Source: Acidimicrobiales bacterium (GTDB taxonomy: Bacteria; Actinomycetota; Acidimicrobiia; Acidimicrobiales; Bog-793). From it: 64,000 bases of DNA. Made by a program: the position numbers and the translations under genes. Positions 11,948 through 21,454 of the stretch are shown one piece after another. The stretch is from positions 1-64,000 of the forward strand of contig DATGLP010000008.1 in NCBI GenBank assembly GCA_035294085.1, written 5' to 3'. The notes beneath the pieces are model-generated. The model worked only from the letters and a program-made list of their open reading frames with translations, had not been told where the DNA came from and made no database searches. Position 1 is the first letter of the stretch. Every line of letters begins with the position of its first letter.

Positions 11948-12592
11948 GTGGCGACGAGGACGAACGAGCGTCCCGGGACGCGCGCCGTGCTGCGCCACTC
12001 GAGGATGTCGAGCTACAAGGCGCGCGAGGTGCTCGACCTGATCCGCGGCCTCGACCTGGCGCGGGCGCGCGAGGTCCTCGAGCACTGCGACCGGGCCGCG
12101 GCGCCGGTGATCGCGAAGCTCCTCGCCTCCGCGGCGGCCAACGCCGAGAACAACGACGGCCTCGACCCCGAGGAGCTCTACGTCGCGACCTGCTACGCGG
12201 ACGAGGGGGCGACGCTGAAGCGCTGGCGCCCCCGGGCCAGGGGCCGGGCGACGCGCATCCGCAAGCGGACGTGCCACATCACCGTCGTGCTCGCCCGCAT
12301 GGACGAGCAGACCCTCGCGCGGCGCCGGGCGCGCGCCGCAGCCGAGGCCGCCGAGCGCCGGGCGCGCCGCGTCGCGGCGACGCGCCGCCGGCGCGCCGAG
12401 GAGGCCGGGAGCGCCGCGCCGGCGCCCGAACCGACGGCGGGTGAGGTCGGGGAGGGCGCGGCCGAGGCACCGCCCGAGGGCGCCCGGGTCGAGCAGGACG
12501 CCGAGCCGGAGGCCGCCGCGCCGACCGCGTCGGCGGAGGCGGGCGACCCGGGCGCGCCCGAGGAGCGTGCCCTTGAGGAGGGCGAGGACTGA
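11948..12592 (+). CDS. rplV: 50S ribosomal protein L22 with long C-terminal extension
   Basis: The first about 115 residues are a normal L22 ([55 protein letters not shown]), a protein that spans the domains of 23S rRNA and lines the exit tunnel. The protein continues to 214 residues with an Arg/Ala-rich helix-like stretch (residues about 120-150) and then a Pro/Ala/Glu-rich acidic tail ending RALEEGED. Ordinary L22 is about 110-130 residues. The tail is in frame, has no internal stop and ends overlapping rpsC ATG by one base, so it is translated unless processed. Confidence 0.94.
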   Translation: MATRTNERPGTRAVLRHSRMSSYKAREVLDLIRGLDLARAREVLEHCDRAAAPVIAKLLASAAANAENNDGLDPEELYVATCYADEGATLKRWRPRARGRATRIRKRTCHITVVLARMDEQTLARRRARAAAEAAERRARRVAATRRRRAEEAGSAAPAPEPTAGEVGEGAAEAPPEGARVEQDAEPEAAAPTASAEAGDPGAPEERALEEGED

Positions 12593-13524
12593 TGGGCCAG
12601 AAGGTCAACCCCTACGGCTTCCGCCTCGGCGTCACGACCGACTGGAAGTCCCGCTGGTTCGACGACCGCGGCTACCAGGACGCCGTGGTCGAGGACTGGA
12701 AGATCCGCGACTACCTGATGCGCCAGCTCGAGGCGGCGGCCGTCAGCCGGATCGAGATCGAGCGGACGCGCGACCGCCTGCGGGTCGACGTGCACACGGC
12801 CCGCCCCGGCATCGTGATCGGCCGGCGAGGCGCGGAGGCCGACCGGCTGCGCCGCCAGCTCGCTCGGATCGCGAAGAACCCGAACGTCCAGCTCAACATC
12901 CAGGAGATCAAGCAGCCGGAGCTCGACGCGGCGCTCATCGCGCAGGGAATCTGCGACCAGCTCGCTCGCCGGATCAGCTTCCGCCGGGCGATGAAGCGTG
13001 CCATCCAGACGGTCCAGAAGGCGGGCGGCCTCGGCGTCCGGGTCCAGTGCTCGGGTCGGCTCGGCGGCTCGGAGATGGCGAGGCGCGAGTCCTACCGCGA
13101 GGGGCGAGTCCCCCTGCACACCCTGCGGGCCGACATCGACTACGGGATGCGCGAGGCGCGGACGAGCACCGGTCGGGTCGGGGTGAAGGTCTGGATCTAC
13201 AAGGGCGACATCCTCCCCTACCGCGCTGTTGCGGAGGACAAGATCGCGCGCGAGGCGGCGATGGCGGTCGGGGAGACCTCCGGCCAGGCGCGGCGGCGCA
13301 TCGTCACCGCGGGCGGCGGCCGACGGCGCGTCGAGGGCGTCGGCGAGGTTCCCGTGCCGGGAGCGCCCGAGGAGGTCGCCGCCGCGGCGCCGGACGCCGA
13401 GCCCGCCCCCGCGGCGCTGCCCGACGACGCCCTCGAGCGGCTCCTCGCCGAGGAGGAGGAGATCGAGCGGCGGACGCGCGGCGAGCACCACGAGGCACCG
13501 CACTTCCGCAAGGAGGCTGACTGA
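12592..13524 (+). CDS. rpsC: 30S ribosomal protein S3 with C-terminal extension
   Basis: S3 with an N-terminal [13 protein letters not shown], a KH-domain [17 protein letters not shown] and the mRNA-entry segment [17 protein letters not shown], followed by [15 protein letters not shown] and [14 protein letters not shown]. At 310 residues it is 50-90 residues longer than common S3 proteins; the extra C-terminus (after about residue 225) is Ala/Pro/Glu-rich with an acidic stretch [12 protein letters not shown]3 helps form the mRNA entry tunnel and has helicase activity. Start ATG overlaps the rplV stop. Confidence 0.95.
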   Translation: MGQKVNPYGFRLGVTTDWKSRWFDDRGYQDAVVEDWKIRDYLMRQLEAAAVSRIEIERTRDRLRVDVHTARPGIVIGRRGAEADRLRRQLARIAKNPNVQLNIQEIKQPELDAALIAQGICDQLARRISFRRAMKRAIQTVQKAGGLGVRVQCSGRLGGSEMARRESYREGRVPLHTLRADIDYGMREARTSTGRVGVKVWIYKGDILPYRAVAEDKIAREAAMAVGETSGQARRRIVTAGGGRRRVEGVGEVPVPGAPEEVAAAAPDAEPAPAALPDDALERLLAEEEEIERRTRGEHHEAPHFRKEAD

Positions 13525-13526
13525 CG

Positions 13527-13964
13527 ATGCTCATGCCTCGCAAGGTCAAGCACCGCAAGCAGCACCGGGGACGGCTCACCGGCGCGGCGAAGGGCGGTAC
13601 CAGCGTGGAGTTCGGGGACTTCGGCATCCAGGCGCTCGAGCCGGCGTGGGTGACGGCGCGCCAGATCGAGGCCGCCCGGATCGCCATGACGCGCCACGTG
13701 CGCCGCGGCGGCAAGGTGTGGATCCGGGTCTTCCCCGACAAGCCCGTGACCCAGAAGCCGGCCGAGACGCGCATGGGGTCCGGCAAGGGGAACCCCGAGC
13801 GCTGGGTCGCCGTCGTGCGGCCGGGCCGCATCCTCTTCGAGCTCGCCGGGGTCGACGAGCACCTCGCGCGTGCCGCCATGGAGCGCGCCATCCAGAAGCT
13901 GCCGATGAAGGCCCGCTTCGTCGTCCGCCAGACCGCGGGCGCGGCCTCGGAGGTGCAGGTCTGA
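13527..13964 (+). CDS. rplP: 50S ribosomal protein L16
   Basis: A 145-residue L16, a late-assembling protein that helps position A-site tRNA. It begins [17 protein letters not shown] and contains [17 protein letters not shown]-like sequence ([21 protein letters not shown]) and the terminal [13 protein letters not shown]. It follows rpsC by two bases, and its stop overlaps rpmC (TGATG). Confidence 0.97.
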   Translation: MLMPRKVKHRKQHRGRLTGAAKGGTSVEFGDFGIQALEPAWVTARQIEAARIAMTRHVRRGGKVWIRVFPDKPVTQKPAETRMGSGKGNPERWVAVVRPGRILFELAGVDEHLARAAMERAIQKLPMKARFVVRQTAGAASEVQV

Positions 13965-14167
13965 TGGCGAAGGCCTCCGAGCTGCGCAAGCTCGAGCCGG
14001 CGGACCGCGCGCAGCGCCTCGCCGAGGCGCGCCAGGAGCTGTTCAACCTGCGCTTCCAGCTCGCGACGGGCCGGCTCGACAACGTGAGTCGCCTGCGCGT
14101 CCTGCGCCGGGAGATCGCGCGCCTGCTCACCATCGAGGCAGAGCAGGCGGCAGGCAGGGGGGCGTGA
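13964..14167 (+). CDS. rpmC: 50S ribosomal protein L29
   Basis: A 67-residue, largely helical L29 ([50 protein letters not shown]) that sits at the tunnel exit next to L23. Its ATG overlaps the rplP stop and its stop overlaps the rpsQ start, in the standard L16-L29-S17 order. Confidence 0.96.
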   Translation: MAKASELRKLEPADRAQRLAEARQELFNLRFQLATGRLDNVSRLRVLRREIARLLTIEAEQAAGRGA

Positions 14168-14436
14168 TGGGCGAGGCGACGGCGCGGCGCAACGCGCGCA
14201 AGGTGCGGGAGGGCACGGTGGTGTCGCGTGCGATGGACAAGACCGCGGTCGTGAGCGTCGTCGAGCGCGTGCGCCACCCGCGCTACGCGAAGACCGTCCA
14301 GCGCACGAAGCGGCTGTACGTCCACGACGAGGAGAACGCCACCGGCGTCGGGGACCGGGTGCGGGTCGCCGAGACCCGCCCGCTGTCCAGGCTGAAGCGC
14401 TGGCGGCTCGTCGAGATCCTGGAGCGTGCGCGGTGA
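14167..14436 (+). CDS. rpsQ: 30S ribosomal protein S17
   Basis: An 89-residue S17, a primary 16S rRNA binder of OB fold. It contains [41 protein letters not shown] and the terminal [17 protein letters not shown]. Sequence GTGATGGGC offers GTG 14164 or ATG 14167; the ATG is chosen because the same TGATG coupling occurs at neighbouring junctions. Its end overlaps rplN by four bases. Confidence 0.96.
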   Translation: MGEATARRNARKVREGTVVSRAMDKTAVVSVVERVRHPRYAKTVQRTKRLYVHDEENATGVGDRVRVAETRPLSRLKRWRLVEILERAR

Positions 14437-14801
14437 TCCAGCAGGAGACACGCCTCAAGGTCGCCGACAACTCCGGCGCGAAGGAGGTGCTCTGCATCAA
14501 GGTGCTCGGCGGGTCGCGCCGGCGCTACGCGCGCATCGGGGACGTCTTCATCGCGACGGTGAAGGACGCCGCGCCCGGCGGCGCCGTGAAGAAGGGCGAC
14601 GTCGTGCGCTGCGTCGTGGTGCGCGCGAAGAAGGAGAAGCGACGGCCGGACGGCAGCTACATCCGCTTCGACGAGAACGCCGCGGTGCTGATCAACGACC
14701 AGCTGCAGCCGCGGGGGACGCGCATCTTCGGGCCGGTCGGTCGGGAGCTTCGCGACAAGCGCTTCATGCGCATCGTGAGCCTCGCGCCGGAGGTGATCTA
14801 G
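14433..14801 (+). CDS. rplN: 50S ribosomal protein L14
   Basis: A 122-residue L14 at the subunit interface, which also binds the silencing factor RsfS. It starts [21 protein letters not shown] and has [20 protein letters not shown] and [25 protein letters not shown] 14433 overlaps the rpsQ stop and the rplX GTG follows its stop directly. Confidence 0.97.
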   Translation: MIQQETRLKVADNSGAKEVLCIKVLGGSRRRYARIGDVFIATVKDAAPGGAVKKGDVVRCVVVRAKKEKRRPDGSYIRFDENAAVLINDQLQPRGTRIFGPVGRELRDKRFMRIVSLAPEVI

Positions 14802-15107
14802 GTGAAGATCCGCAAGGGCGACCGGGTCCAGGTGCTCTCGGGCAAGAGCCGGGGCAGGACGGGCGAGGTGATCCGCGCCCTGCCCGCCGAGAACAAGGTG
14901 ATCGTCTCCGGCGTGAACATCGCCAAGCGCCACACGAGGCCGACGAGGGCGACCATGCAGGGCGGCATCATCGACAAGGACATGCCCCTGCCGGTGTCGT
15001 CCGTCGCGATCATCTGCGGCCGCTGCGGGCCGACGCGCGTCGGCTACGCCTTCGACGACGACGGCGCGAAGCGCCGGGTGTGCCGCAAGTGCGGGGGGGC
15101 GCTGTGA
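14802..15107 (+). CDS. rplX: 50S ribosomal protein L24 with zinc-ribbon motif
   Basis: A 101-residue L24, an assembly initiator with a KOW motif ([20 protein letters not shown]). The C-terminal part carries CGRC near residue 72 and CRKC near residue 95, a four-Cys zinc-ribbon pattern found in many bacterial L24 proteins. GTG 14802 abuts the rplN stop with no spacer, implying re-initiation. Confidence 0.96.
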   Translation: MKIRKGDRVQVLSGKSRGRTGEVIRALPAENKVIVSGVNIAKRHTRPTRATMQGGIIDKDMPLPVSSVAIICGRCGPTRVGYAFDDDGAKRRVCRKCGGAL

Positions 15108-15673
15108 GCGCCGCCGTGCTCGCCCCGCCTCGGCTCAAGGTCCGCTACGAGACCGAGCTCCGCCAGGCGCTCAAGGCCGAGCTCGGGCTCGCGAACGTGA
15201 TGGAGGTGCCGCGCCTCGAGAAGATCGTCCTCAACTGCGGCGTCGGGCGGGCGACCCAGCAGCAGTCGCTGCTCGAGGGGGCGGTGCGCGACCTCGAGGT
15301 CATCTCCGGCCAGCGGCCGGTCGTGACGAGGGCGCGCCGCTCGATCGCGGGCTTCAAGCTGCGAGAGGGCAACGCGATCGGCGCCATGGTCACCCTGCGC
15401 GGCGACCGGATGTGGGAGTTCCTCGACCGGCTGATCAGCCTGGCGATCCCGCGCATCCGCGACTTCCGGGGCCTGTCCCCGAGGTCGTTCGACGGCCGGG
15501 GCAACTACACCTTCGGGGTGAGCGAGCAGCTCATCTTCCCGGAGGTCGACTACGACCGCATCGACACCGTACGCGGCATGGACATCACGATCGTGACGAC
15601 GGCTCGCACCGACGCCGAGGGCAGGGCGCTGCTCACCGCGCTCGGCTTCCCGTTCCGACGCGAGGGGCAGTAG
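15104..15673 (+). CDS. rplE: 50S ribosomal protein L5
   Basis: A 189-residue L5, which binds 5S rRNA and the P-site tRNA elbow. It shows [59 protein letters not shown] and [20 protein letters not shown] 15104 overlaps the rplX stop by four bases; ahead of rpsN by two bases. Confidence 0.97.
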   Translation: MSAAVLAPPRLKVRYETELRQALKAELGLANVMEVPRLEKIVLNCGVGRATQQQSLLEGAVRDLEVISGQRPVVTRARRSIAGFKLREGNAIGAMVTLRGDRMWEFLDRLISLAIPRIRDFRGLSPRSFDGRGNYTFGVSEQLIFPEVDYDRIDTVRGMDITIVTTARTDAEGRALLTALGFPFRREGQ

Positions 15674-15675
15674 CG

Positions 15676-15861
15676 ATGGCGAAGAAGGCACTGGTCCAAA
15701 AGCAGCAGCGCAAGCCGAAGTTCAAGGTCCGCGCCTACACGCGCTGTCGTCGTTGCGGGCGGCCGCGGGCGGTCTTCCGCCACTTCGGCCTGTGCCGGAT
15801 CTGCCTGCGCCAGCTGGTCCACGCCGGCGAGGTTCCCGGCGTCACGAAGGCGAGCTGGTGA
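15676..15861 (+). CDS. rpsZ: 30S ribosomal protein S14 type Z (zinc-binding)
   Basis: The short, 61-residue S14 form with two CxxC pairs, [17 protein letters not shown] and CRICLRQL, which bind zinc. It helps assemble the 30S head. The ending [11 protein letters not shown] is characteristic. Zinc-free long S14 (C-minus) paralogues replace it under zinc starvation in other actinobacteria; none is in this window. Confidence 0.97.
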   Translation: MAKKALVQKQQRKPKFKVRAYTRCRRCGRPRAVFRHFGLCRICLRQLVHAGEVPGVTKASW

Positions 15862-15877
15862 GAGGAGGCGAAGGCCG

Positions 15878-16282
15878 ATGACGGTGACGGACCCGATCGC
15901 CGACATGCTGACGCGCCTTCGCAACGCCAACGCGGCGATGCACGAGACGGTCCGCATGCCCGGCTCCAAGCTGAAGGTGTCGCTCGCCTCGATCCTCGAG
16001 CGGGAGGGCTACATCGCCGGCTTCTCGACGACGACCGACCGGCGGTCGCCCGGCACGGTCCTCGAGATCAAGATGAAGTACGCCCCCGACCGGACCCGGG
16101 CGATCGCGGGGCTGCGTCGCGTGTCGACGCCAGGGCTTCGCGTCTACGCGCGCGCCGACCAGCTGCCGCGCGTGCTCGGCGGGCTCGGCGTGGCCGTGCT
16201 CTCGACGAGCAGGGGCCTGCTCACCGACCGCGAGGCGCGCCAGCAGCACGTCGGCGGCGAGGTGCTCTGCTATGTCTGGTGA
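15878..16282 (+). CDS. rpsH: 30S ribosomal protein S8
   Basis: A 134-residue S8, a central-domain 16S rRNA binder that in E. coli also represses the spc operon. It begins [19 protein letters not shown] and ends with [20 protein letters not shown] followed by VLCYVW, where the usual GEVLCYVW is intact. An SD-like GAGAGGAGG lies before ATG 15878. Confidence 0.97.
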   Translation: MTVTDPIADMLTRLRNANAAMHETVRMPGSKLKVSLASILEREGYIAGFSTTTDRRSPGTVLEIKMKYAPDRTRAIAGLRRVSTPGLRVYARADQLPRVLGGLGVAVLSTSRGLLTDREARQQHVGGEVLCYVW

Positions 16283-16315
16283 CCGGGCGCGCCGGCCCGG
16301 CGGGAGGTCGGCGTG

Positions 16316-16861
16316 ATGTCGCGCATCGGACGTGCACCGATACCGCTGCCCGCGGGCGTCGACGTGCGCCTGGAGGACGGCCGCATCGCCGTGAGCGGAC
16401 CGAGGGGGCGCCTCGAGCGGGCGCTCCCGCCGCAGATCTCGGTCCGCCACGACGCGCCGGGCTCCCGCCTCGTCGTCGAGCGGATCGACGACGCGCGCAC
16501 GAGCCGTGCCCTGCACGGGCTCACCCGCTCGCTCGTCGCGAACATGGTGACGGGCGTCACGGAGGGCTTCGCGAAGGAGCTTGAGATCGTCGGCGTCGGC
16601 TACCGGGCGAGCGCGCGCGGGCCGTCCCAGCTCGAGCTCGCCCTCGGCTTCAGCCACCCGGTCGTCGTCGACGCCCCGGAGGGGATCACCTTCGAGGTCC
16701 CCGCACCGACGCGCGTGACGGTGCGCGGGATCGACAAGGAGAAGGTCGGCCAGGTGGCAGCCGACATCCGCAGGATCCGCAAGCCCGAACCCTACAAGGG
16801 CAAGGGCGTCCGCTACGCAGGCGAGGTCGTCCTCCGCAAGGCAGGGAAGGCTGGCAAGTGA
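16316..16861 (+). CDS. rplF: 50S ribosomal protein L6
   Basis: A 181-residue two-domain L6 that sits near the sarcin-ricin loop. It opens [16 protein letters not shown] and closes with [23 protein letters not shown], the strongest family signature. GTG 16313 and ATG 16316 are adjacent; the ATG fits the family N-terminus. It overlaps rplR by one base. Confidence 0.97.
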   Translation: MSRIGRAPIPLPAGVDVRLEDGRIAVSGPRGRLERALPPQISVRHDAPGSRLVVERIDDARTSRALHGLTRSLVANMVTGVTEGFAKELEIVGVGYRASARGPSQLELALGFSHPVVVDAPEGITFEVPAPTRVTVRGIDKEKVGQVAADIRRIRKPEPYKGKGVRYAGEVVLRKAGKAGK

Positions 16862-17223
16862 TGAGCAGCGCAGCACGCACCCACGAGCTGCGGGCCCGGC
16901 GGCACCGCCGCGTCCGCGTCAAGGTCGTCGGGACGCCCGAGCGTCCCCGGCTCGCCGTCTACCGCTCGAACCGCCACATCGTCGCCCAGGTGATCGACGA
17001 CGTCGCGGGGCGCACGATCGCCGCCGCCTCGACGGTCGAGCCGGCGCTGCGCTCGGGGCCGACCGGGAACGTCGCCGCGGCGAGCACGGTCGGCCGCCTC
17101 GTCGCCGAGCGGGCCCGGGCACGAGGCGTGGTTCGCGTCGTCTTCGACCGGGGTTCCTCCCGCTACCACGGCCGCGTCGCCGCGCTCGCGCAGGCGGCGC
17201 GCGCGGCGGGATTGGAGTTCTAG
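16861..17223 (+). CDS. rplR: 50S ribosomal protein L18
   Basis: A 120-residue L18, a 5S rRNA-binding protein of the central protuberance. Conserved parts are [34 protein letters not shown] and [24 protein letters not shown] 16861 overlaps the rplF stop; rpsE follows after two bases. Confidence 0.96.
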   Translation: MSSAARTHELRARRHRRVRVKVVGTPERPRLAVYRSNRHIVAQVIDDVAGRTIAAASTVEPALRSGPTGNVAAASTVGRLVAERARARGVVRVVFDRGSSRYHGRVAALAQAARAAGLEF

Positions 17224-17225
17224 CG

Positions 17226-17771
17226 ATGGCCGAGCTGCAGCTCGAGGAGCGCACGATCAAGGTGAACCGGGTCGCCAAGGTGGTGAAGGGCGGCCGGCGC
17301 TTCTCCTTCACGGCGCTCATGGTCCTCGGCGACGGACAGGGACGCGTCGGCCTCGGCTACGGCAAGGCGAAGGAGGCCGGGCTCGCGGTGCAGAAGGGGA
17401 TCGAGGAGGCCCGCAAGCACCTCTTCGAGGTCCCGCTTGCGGGCTCGACGATCACGCACCCCGTGATCGGCGAGGCCGGGGCGGGGAGGATCCTGCTCAA
17501 GCCCGCCGCGCCGGGCACCGGCGTGATCGCCGGGGGTGCGGCGCGGGCCATCCTCGAGATGGCCGGCATTCGCGACATCGTCGCGAAGTCCCTCGGGACC
17601 TCGAACGCCATCAACGTCGCGCACGCCACCATCGCCGGGCTGCGGGCGCTGCGCCGTCCGGACGAGGTGGCGCGCCTGCGCGGGAAGGCCGCCGGCGAGA
17701 TCGTGCCCGCCGGCGTCCTGCGCGCCTACGAGGAGCGCCGGCGCACCCAGCTCGCGGCGGGGGGGCGCTGA
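17226..17771 (+). CDS. rpsE: 30S ribosomal protein S5
   Basis: A 181-residue S5, which contributes to the mRNA entry channel and decoding accuracy. It has the double-stranded RNA-binding part ([29 protein letters not shown]) and the C-terminal [22 protein letters not shown] and [16 protein letters not shown]. The order L18-S5-L30 is standard, with gaps of one to two bases. Confidence 0.97.
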   Translation: MAELQLEERTIKVNRVAKVVKGGRRFSFTALMVLGDGQGRVGLGYGKAKEAGLAVQKGIEEARKHLFEVPLAGSTITHPVIGEAGAGRILLKPAAPGTGVIAGGAARAILEMAGIRDIVAKSLGTSNAINVAHATIAGLRALRRPDEVARLRGKAAGEIVPAGVLRAYEERRRTQLAAGGR

Positions 17772-17772
17772 C

Positions 17773-18015
17773 GTGGCCCGACAGGCTGAGTCCCTCCTCG
17801 TCACCCAGGTCCGCTCCGCGATCGGTACGAAGCCGAAGCACCGCGGGACGCTGCGGGCGCTCGGTCTGCGCCGCATCGGCTCCCGGCGGGTCCTGCCCGA
17901 CCGCCCCGAGGTGCGCGGCATGCTGGCGCGCGTCGCCCACCTCGTGCGGGTCGAGCCCGCCGAGGCGGCCGACGCCCCGGGTGCCGCCCGGCCCCGGCCG
18001 TCGAGAGCGAGGTGA
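17773..18015 (+). CDS. rpmD: 50S ribosomal protein L30
   Basis: An 80-residue L30. The core LLVTQVRSAIGTKPKHRGTLRALGLRRIG is the family signature (read here in two parts), and the end is an Ala/Pro/Arg-rich tail about 15-20 residues longer than the usual 60-residue protein. GTG 17773 follows the rpsE stop by one base. L30 is absent from some bacteria but usual in actinobacteria. Confidence 0.95.
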   Translation: MARQAESLLVTQVRSAIGTKPKHRGTLRALGLRRIGSRRVLPDRPEVRGMLARVAHLVRVEPAEAADAPGAARPRPSRAR

Positions 18016-18022
18016 CCGCCTG

Positions 18023-18511
18023 ATGTACCTGCACGAGCTCACCCCGGCCCCCGGCGCGCACCGGCGTCGGCGCCGCGTCGCCCGGGGCATCGCGGGCAAG
18101 GGGGGCAAGACCGCCGGACGAGGGACGAAGGGCCAGCGGGCGCGCGCGAGCGTGCGGCCCGGCTTCGAGGGCGGGCAGCTCCCCCTCACCCAGCGCGTCC
18201 CGAAGCTGCGCGGCTTCGCCAACCCCTTCCGCGTCGCCTACAACGTCGTCAACCTCGACGCCCTCGACGCCGTCGAGGGCGACGAAGTCACGCCCGCCAC
18301 CCTCGAGGCGGCCGGGCTCGTCCACCACGGGGGCCTCGTCAAGGTGCTCGCCCGCGGGAGCGTGGGGCGCCCGCTGCACGTCTCCGCCCACGCCTTCTCG
18401 CGTGCCGCCGCCGCGGCGATCGAGGCGGCGGGCGGCCGCGTGACCGTGCTCGAGCCGCCCGACGGGGCCCGCCGGCCACCCGCCTCGGGGAACGCCCTCG
18501 CGAACCGGTAG
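18023..18511 (+). CDS. rplO: 50S ribosomal protein L15
   Basis: A 162-residue L15, an internal 50S assembly protein. The glycine-rich N-terminus GIAGKGGKTAGRGTKGQRAR and EGGQLPLTQRVPKLRGFANPF are diagnostic; the C-terminal domain ends with a variable tail. ATG 18023 matches the MYLHELTPAPG start. The stop TAG is the first half of a -10-like TAGGGT ahead of secY. Confidence 0.96.
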   Translation: MYLHELTPAPGAHRRRRRVARGIAGKGGKTAGRGTKGQRARASVRPGFEGGQLPLTQRVPKLRGFANPFRVAYNVVNLDALDAVEGDEVTPATLEAAGLVHHGGLVKVLARGSVGRPLHVSAHAFSRAAAAAIEAAGGRVTVLEPPDGARRPPASGNALANR

Positions 18512-18514
18512 GGT
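18509..18514 (+). promoter_or_regulatory. Candidate -10 box for secY
   Basis: TAGGGT overlaps the rplO stop codon and lies about 70 bp before secY, in the only sizeable gap of this part of the operon. No clear -35 accompanies it, so read-through from upstream remains the main route. Confidence 0.35.
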
Positions 18515-18583
18515 AGGCGTCCTGCTCGCGAGTCGCGGCGAGGTGGGGCGGCCCGGCGTGGGCCGAGACGCACGGGAGGCACG

Positions 18584-19879
18584 GTGCTCTCGAGTCTGAA
18601 GCAGATCGTCCGGGTCGCCGACCTGCGGAACAAGGTCCTGTTCACGCTGTTCATCATCGCCGTCTACCAGCTCGGCGCGAACATCCCGGTGCCCGGCATC
18701 AGCGTGAGCGCCATCCAGAGCATCACGAACAAGTCGCGCGGCTCGGGCATCCTCGGCTTCCTCGACCTGTTCTCCGGCGGTGCGCTCGCGCGCGCCGCGG
18801 TGCTCGGGCTCGGGATCATGCCCTACATCACCGCGTCGATCATCATCCAGCTCCTCGTCACGGTGATCCCGAAGTTCGCCGAGTGGCGCGACCAGGGTGC
18901 CGTCGGCCAGCGCAAGCTCACCCAGGCGACGCGCTACCTCACCGTCGTGCTCGCCATCATGCAGTCGTCCGGCCTCGTCTTCCTGCTCCACTCCGGCCAG
19001 CTCTTCGGTGGCTCGGCCTCGGGCAGCCTCAACCTCATCCCGGACTTCACGGCCTGGCGCGTGCTCTTCATCATCCTCACCTTCACGGCGGGCACGGCCT
19101 TCGTGATGTGGCTCGGCGAGCTCATCACCCAGCGGGGCATCGGGCAGGGGATGTCGATCCTCGTCTTCGCCAACGTGGTCGCCACGCTGCCGCTCGACGT
19201 CACCTTGATCCGCAGCCAGCGGGGGTGGGCGGGCCTCGCCATCATCGCCCTCGTGTGCCTCGCGCTGCTCGTCGCGATCGTCTTCACCGAGCTCGGCCAG
19301 CGGCGCATCCCGGTGACCTTCGCCCGGCGGGTCCAGGGCCGGCGCATGTACGGGGGGCAGAGCACCTACATCCCGCTCAAGGTCAACCACGCCGGCGTGA
19401 TCCCGATCATCTTCGCGTCGTCGCTGCTGTACATCCCGGTCCTCGTCGCCACCGTCCTGCCCTGGCAGGGAGTGCGCAACTGGATCCAGGCGAACCTCTA
19501 CAGCGCCACGGGCGGCGTGTACCTCGCGCTCTACGGGCTGTTCATCATCGTCTTCACCTTCTTCTACGTGCAGGTCAACTTCGACCCGCCGCAGCAGGCC
19601 GACACCATCCGCAAGCAGGGGGGCTACATCCCGGGGATCCGGCCCGGCCCGCCGACCGAGGCGCACCTGTCGCGGATCTTGAACCGGATCACCCTGCCCG
19701 GGTCGCTCTTCCTCGCCTTCGTCGCCCTCGTGCCGTCCGCGCTCCTCGCCGCCTGGCACATCTCGGGGATCCCCTTCTTCGGCACGACGCTGCTCATCAG
19801 CGTCGGCGTCGCCCTCGAGACGAACAAGCAGATCGACAGCCAGCTGACGATGCGCAACTACGAGGGCTTCCTGCGCTAG
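18584..19879 (+). CDS. secY: Protein translocase subunit SecY
   Basis: A 431-residue integral membrane protein with about ten transmembrane helices, the channel of the Sec pathway. Landmarks are YQLGANIPVPGIS after the first helix, LFSGGALARAAVLGLGIMPY, the TM2-3 GEWLTQ-like GELITQRGIGQGMSI, and the cytoplasmic loops RRVQGRRMYGGQSTYIPLKV and GPPTEAHLSRILNRIT. GTG 18584 is chosen from the family N-terminus; a 72-bp gap precedes it. adk starts directly after its stop. Confidence 0.97.
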   Translation: MLSSLKQIVRVADLRNKVLFTLFIIAVYQLGANIPVPGISVSAIQSITNKSRGSGILGFLDLFSGGALARAAVLGLGIMPYITASIIIQLLVTVIPKFAEWRDQGAVGQRKLTQATRYLTVVLAIMQSSGLVFLLHSGQLFGGSASGSLNLIPDFTAWRVLFIILTFTAGTAFVMWLGELITQRGIGQGMSILVFANVVATLPLDVTLIRSQRGWAGLAIIALVCLALLVAIVFTELGQRRIPVTFARRVQGRRMYGGQSTYIPLKVNHAGVIPIIFASSLLYIPVLVATVLPWQGVRNWIQANLYSATGGVYLALYGLFIIVFTFFYVQVNFDPPQQADTIRKQGGYIPGIRPGPPTEAHLSRILNRITLPGSLFLAFVALVPSALLAAWHISGIPFFGTTLLISVGVALETNKQIDSQLTMRNYEGFLR

Positions 19880-20563
19880 GTGGTACCGGGCGCACGGCTC
19901 ATCGTCCTCGGCAAGCAGGGCGCAGGCAAGGGGACACAGTGCGTCCGGCTGTCGCGCCACTACGTCGTGCCGCACATCGCGACGGGCGACATGCTGCGTG
20001 CCGCGGTGAAGGCGGGGACGTCGCTCGGGCGCGAGGCGAAGCGCTACATGGACGCGGGCGAGCTCATCCCCGACGAGGTCGTCCTCCAGCTGGTCGCCGA
20101 GCGCCTCGACCAGGACGACACGAAGCGGCGGGGCTTCGTCCTCGACGGCTTCCCCCGCACGGTCGTGCAGGCGGAGCGCCTCGACGAGCTGCTCAGGCCG
20201 CTCGAGCTCGACTGCGTCGTCGACCTCGTCGTGGCGACCGAGGTCGTGCTGCAGCGTCTGGCAGGTCGGCGCGTCTGTGCCGACTGCGGCGCCAACTACT
20301 CCCTCTCCGCGCCGCCGCGGGTCGACTGGATCTGCGACGTGTGCGGCGGCGAGGTCGTCCAGCGCCCCGACGACACGGAGAGCGCGATCAAGCGCCGTCT
20401 CGCCCTCTACGAGGCGCAGACGAAGCCCCTCGTCGCCCGCTACGAGGCGTCGGGCAAGCTCGTGTGCGTCGACGGCGAGGGGAGCCCCGACGAGGTCACG
20501 GACCGGCTCGTCAAGGTGGTCGACCAGCGCCTCGAGCCGAGGCTCGCGGGGGACACCCGGTGA
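19880..20563 (+). CDS. adk: Adenylate kinase
   Basis: A 227-residue cytosolic kinase that interconverts ATP + AMP and 2 ADP. The P-loop is GKQGAGKGT (residues 11-19), whereas most Adk proteins have GPPGAGKGT. IATGDMLRAAV and GFVLDGFPRTVVQAERLDEL form the AMP site, and the LID has CADCGANYS and CDVCGGE, a four-Cys zinc site of Gram-positive and actinobacterial enzymes. GTG 19880 abuts the secY stop; its stop overlaps map by four bases. Confidence 0.96.
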   Translation: MVPGARLIVLGKQGAGKGTQCVRLSRHYVVPHIATGDMLRAAVKAGTSLGREAKRYMDAGELIPDEVVLQLVAERLDQDDTKRRGFVLDGFPRTVVQAERLDELLRPLELDCVVDLVVATEVVLQRLAGRRVCADCGANYSLSAPPRVDWICDVCGGEVVQRPDDTESAIKRRLALYEAQTKPLVARYEASGKLVCVDGEGSPDEVTDRLVKVVDQRLEPRLAGDTR

Positions 20564-21300
20564 TCCGCACCCCCGAGGAGATCGCCAAGATGCGGCGCGC
20601 CGGCCGGGTCGTCGCCGAGATCATGGAGCGGACACGGGCCGCGATCCGTCCGGGGGTCACGACGCGCGAGCTCGACCGCGTCGCCCGCGAGGTCCTCGCG
20701 GCGCGAGGGGCGCGCTCGAACTTCCTCAACTACCACGGCTTCCCCGCCACGATCTGCACCTCGCCGAACTCGATGATCGTCCACGGCATCCCCGGCGACT
20801 ACGTCATCGAGGAGGGCGACCTCATCTCCGTCGACTGCGGCGCGATCGTCGAGGGCTACCATGGCGACGCCGCCTACACCCACCCCGTCGGCGAGGTCTC
20901 CCCGCTCGCGCGCTCCCTCGTCGAGGTCACGCAGGCGGCGCTGTGGGCCGGGATCGAGCAGATGCACCCCGGCCGCCGCCTCCACGAGATCGGTCGGGCC
21001 GTGCAGGCGGTCGCCGAGGCGGCCGGCTTCTCGGTCGTGCGCAAGTACGTCGGCCACGCCATCGGCACGGCCATGCACGAGGAGCCGCAGGTGCCGAACT
21101 ACTGGCCGGGGGTCCCCGGCCCGAAGCTCCAGGTGGGCAACGTCTTCGCGATCGAGCCGATGGTGAACGCGGGCGGTCCCGACACGATCGAGCTGGACGA
21201 CGGCTGGAGCGTGCTCACGGCGGACGGGAGCCTGTCCGCGCACTTCGAGCACACCGTGGCGGTCACCGAGGACGGGCCGGAGGTCCTCACGGCCCCGTAA
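20560..21300 (+). CDS. map: Methionine aminopeptidase type I
   Basis: A 246-residue metalloprotease that removes N-terminal Met from nascent proteins. Metal ligands are seen in SVDCGAIVEGYHGDAAYT (two Asp), KYVGHAIGTAMHE (His), FAIEPMV (Glu) and FEHTVAV (Glu). There is no N-terminal SH3-binding extension. GTG 20560 overlaps the adk stop. The operon secY-adk-map-infA is the usual actinobacterial arrangement. Confidence 0.96.
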   Translation: MIRTPEEIAKMRRAGRVVAEIMERTRAAIRPGVTTRELDRVAREVLAARGARSNFLNYHGFPATICTSPNSMIVHGIPGDYVIEEGDLISVDCGAIVEGYHGDAAYTHPVGEVSPLARSLVEVTQAALWAGIEQMHPGRRLHEIGRAVQAVAEAAGFSVVRKYVGHAIGTAMHEEPQVPNYWPGVPGPKLQVGNVFAIEPMVNAGGPDTIELDDGWSVLTADGSLSAHFEHTVAVTEDGPEVLTAP

Positions 21301-21454
21301 CGGCGAGGGGCCGGAGCTGCTAAGCTCGCGCATCGCCTCGGTCACCGGGGAAGAGCACGCGCGTGCGCTCGGTGCCGATGGCTCGTGGCCGGCCGGCCTG
21401 CGGGTGCCCCGATCGCCGGCGCGCCGCTAGTGGGATCGCTGCGAGGAGGAAGAC
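21301..21454 (+). promoter_or_regulatory. infA upstream region with candidate -10 box
   Basis: The 154-bp gap after map holds TAAGCT at 21321-21326, a possible -10, and an in-frame TAG at 21428-21430 that limits how far upstream infA can begin. A strong GAGGAGGA ribosome site lies at 21443-21450. Confidence 0.4.
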
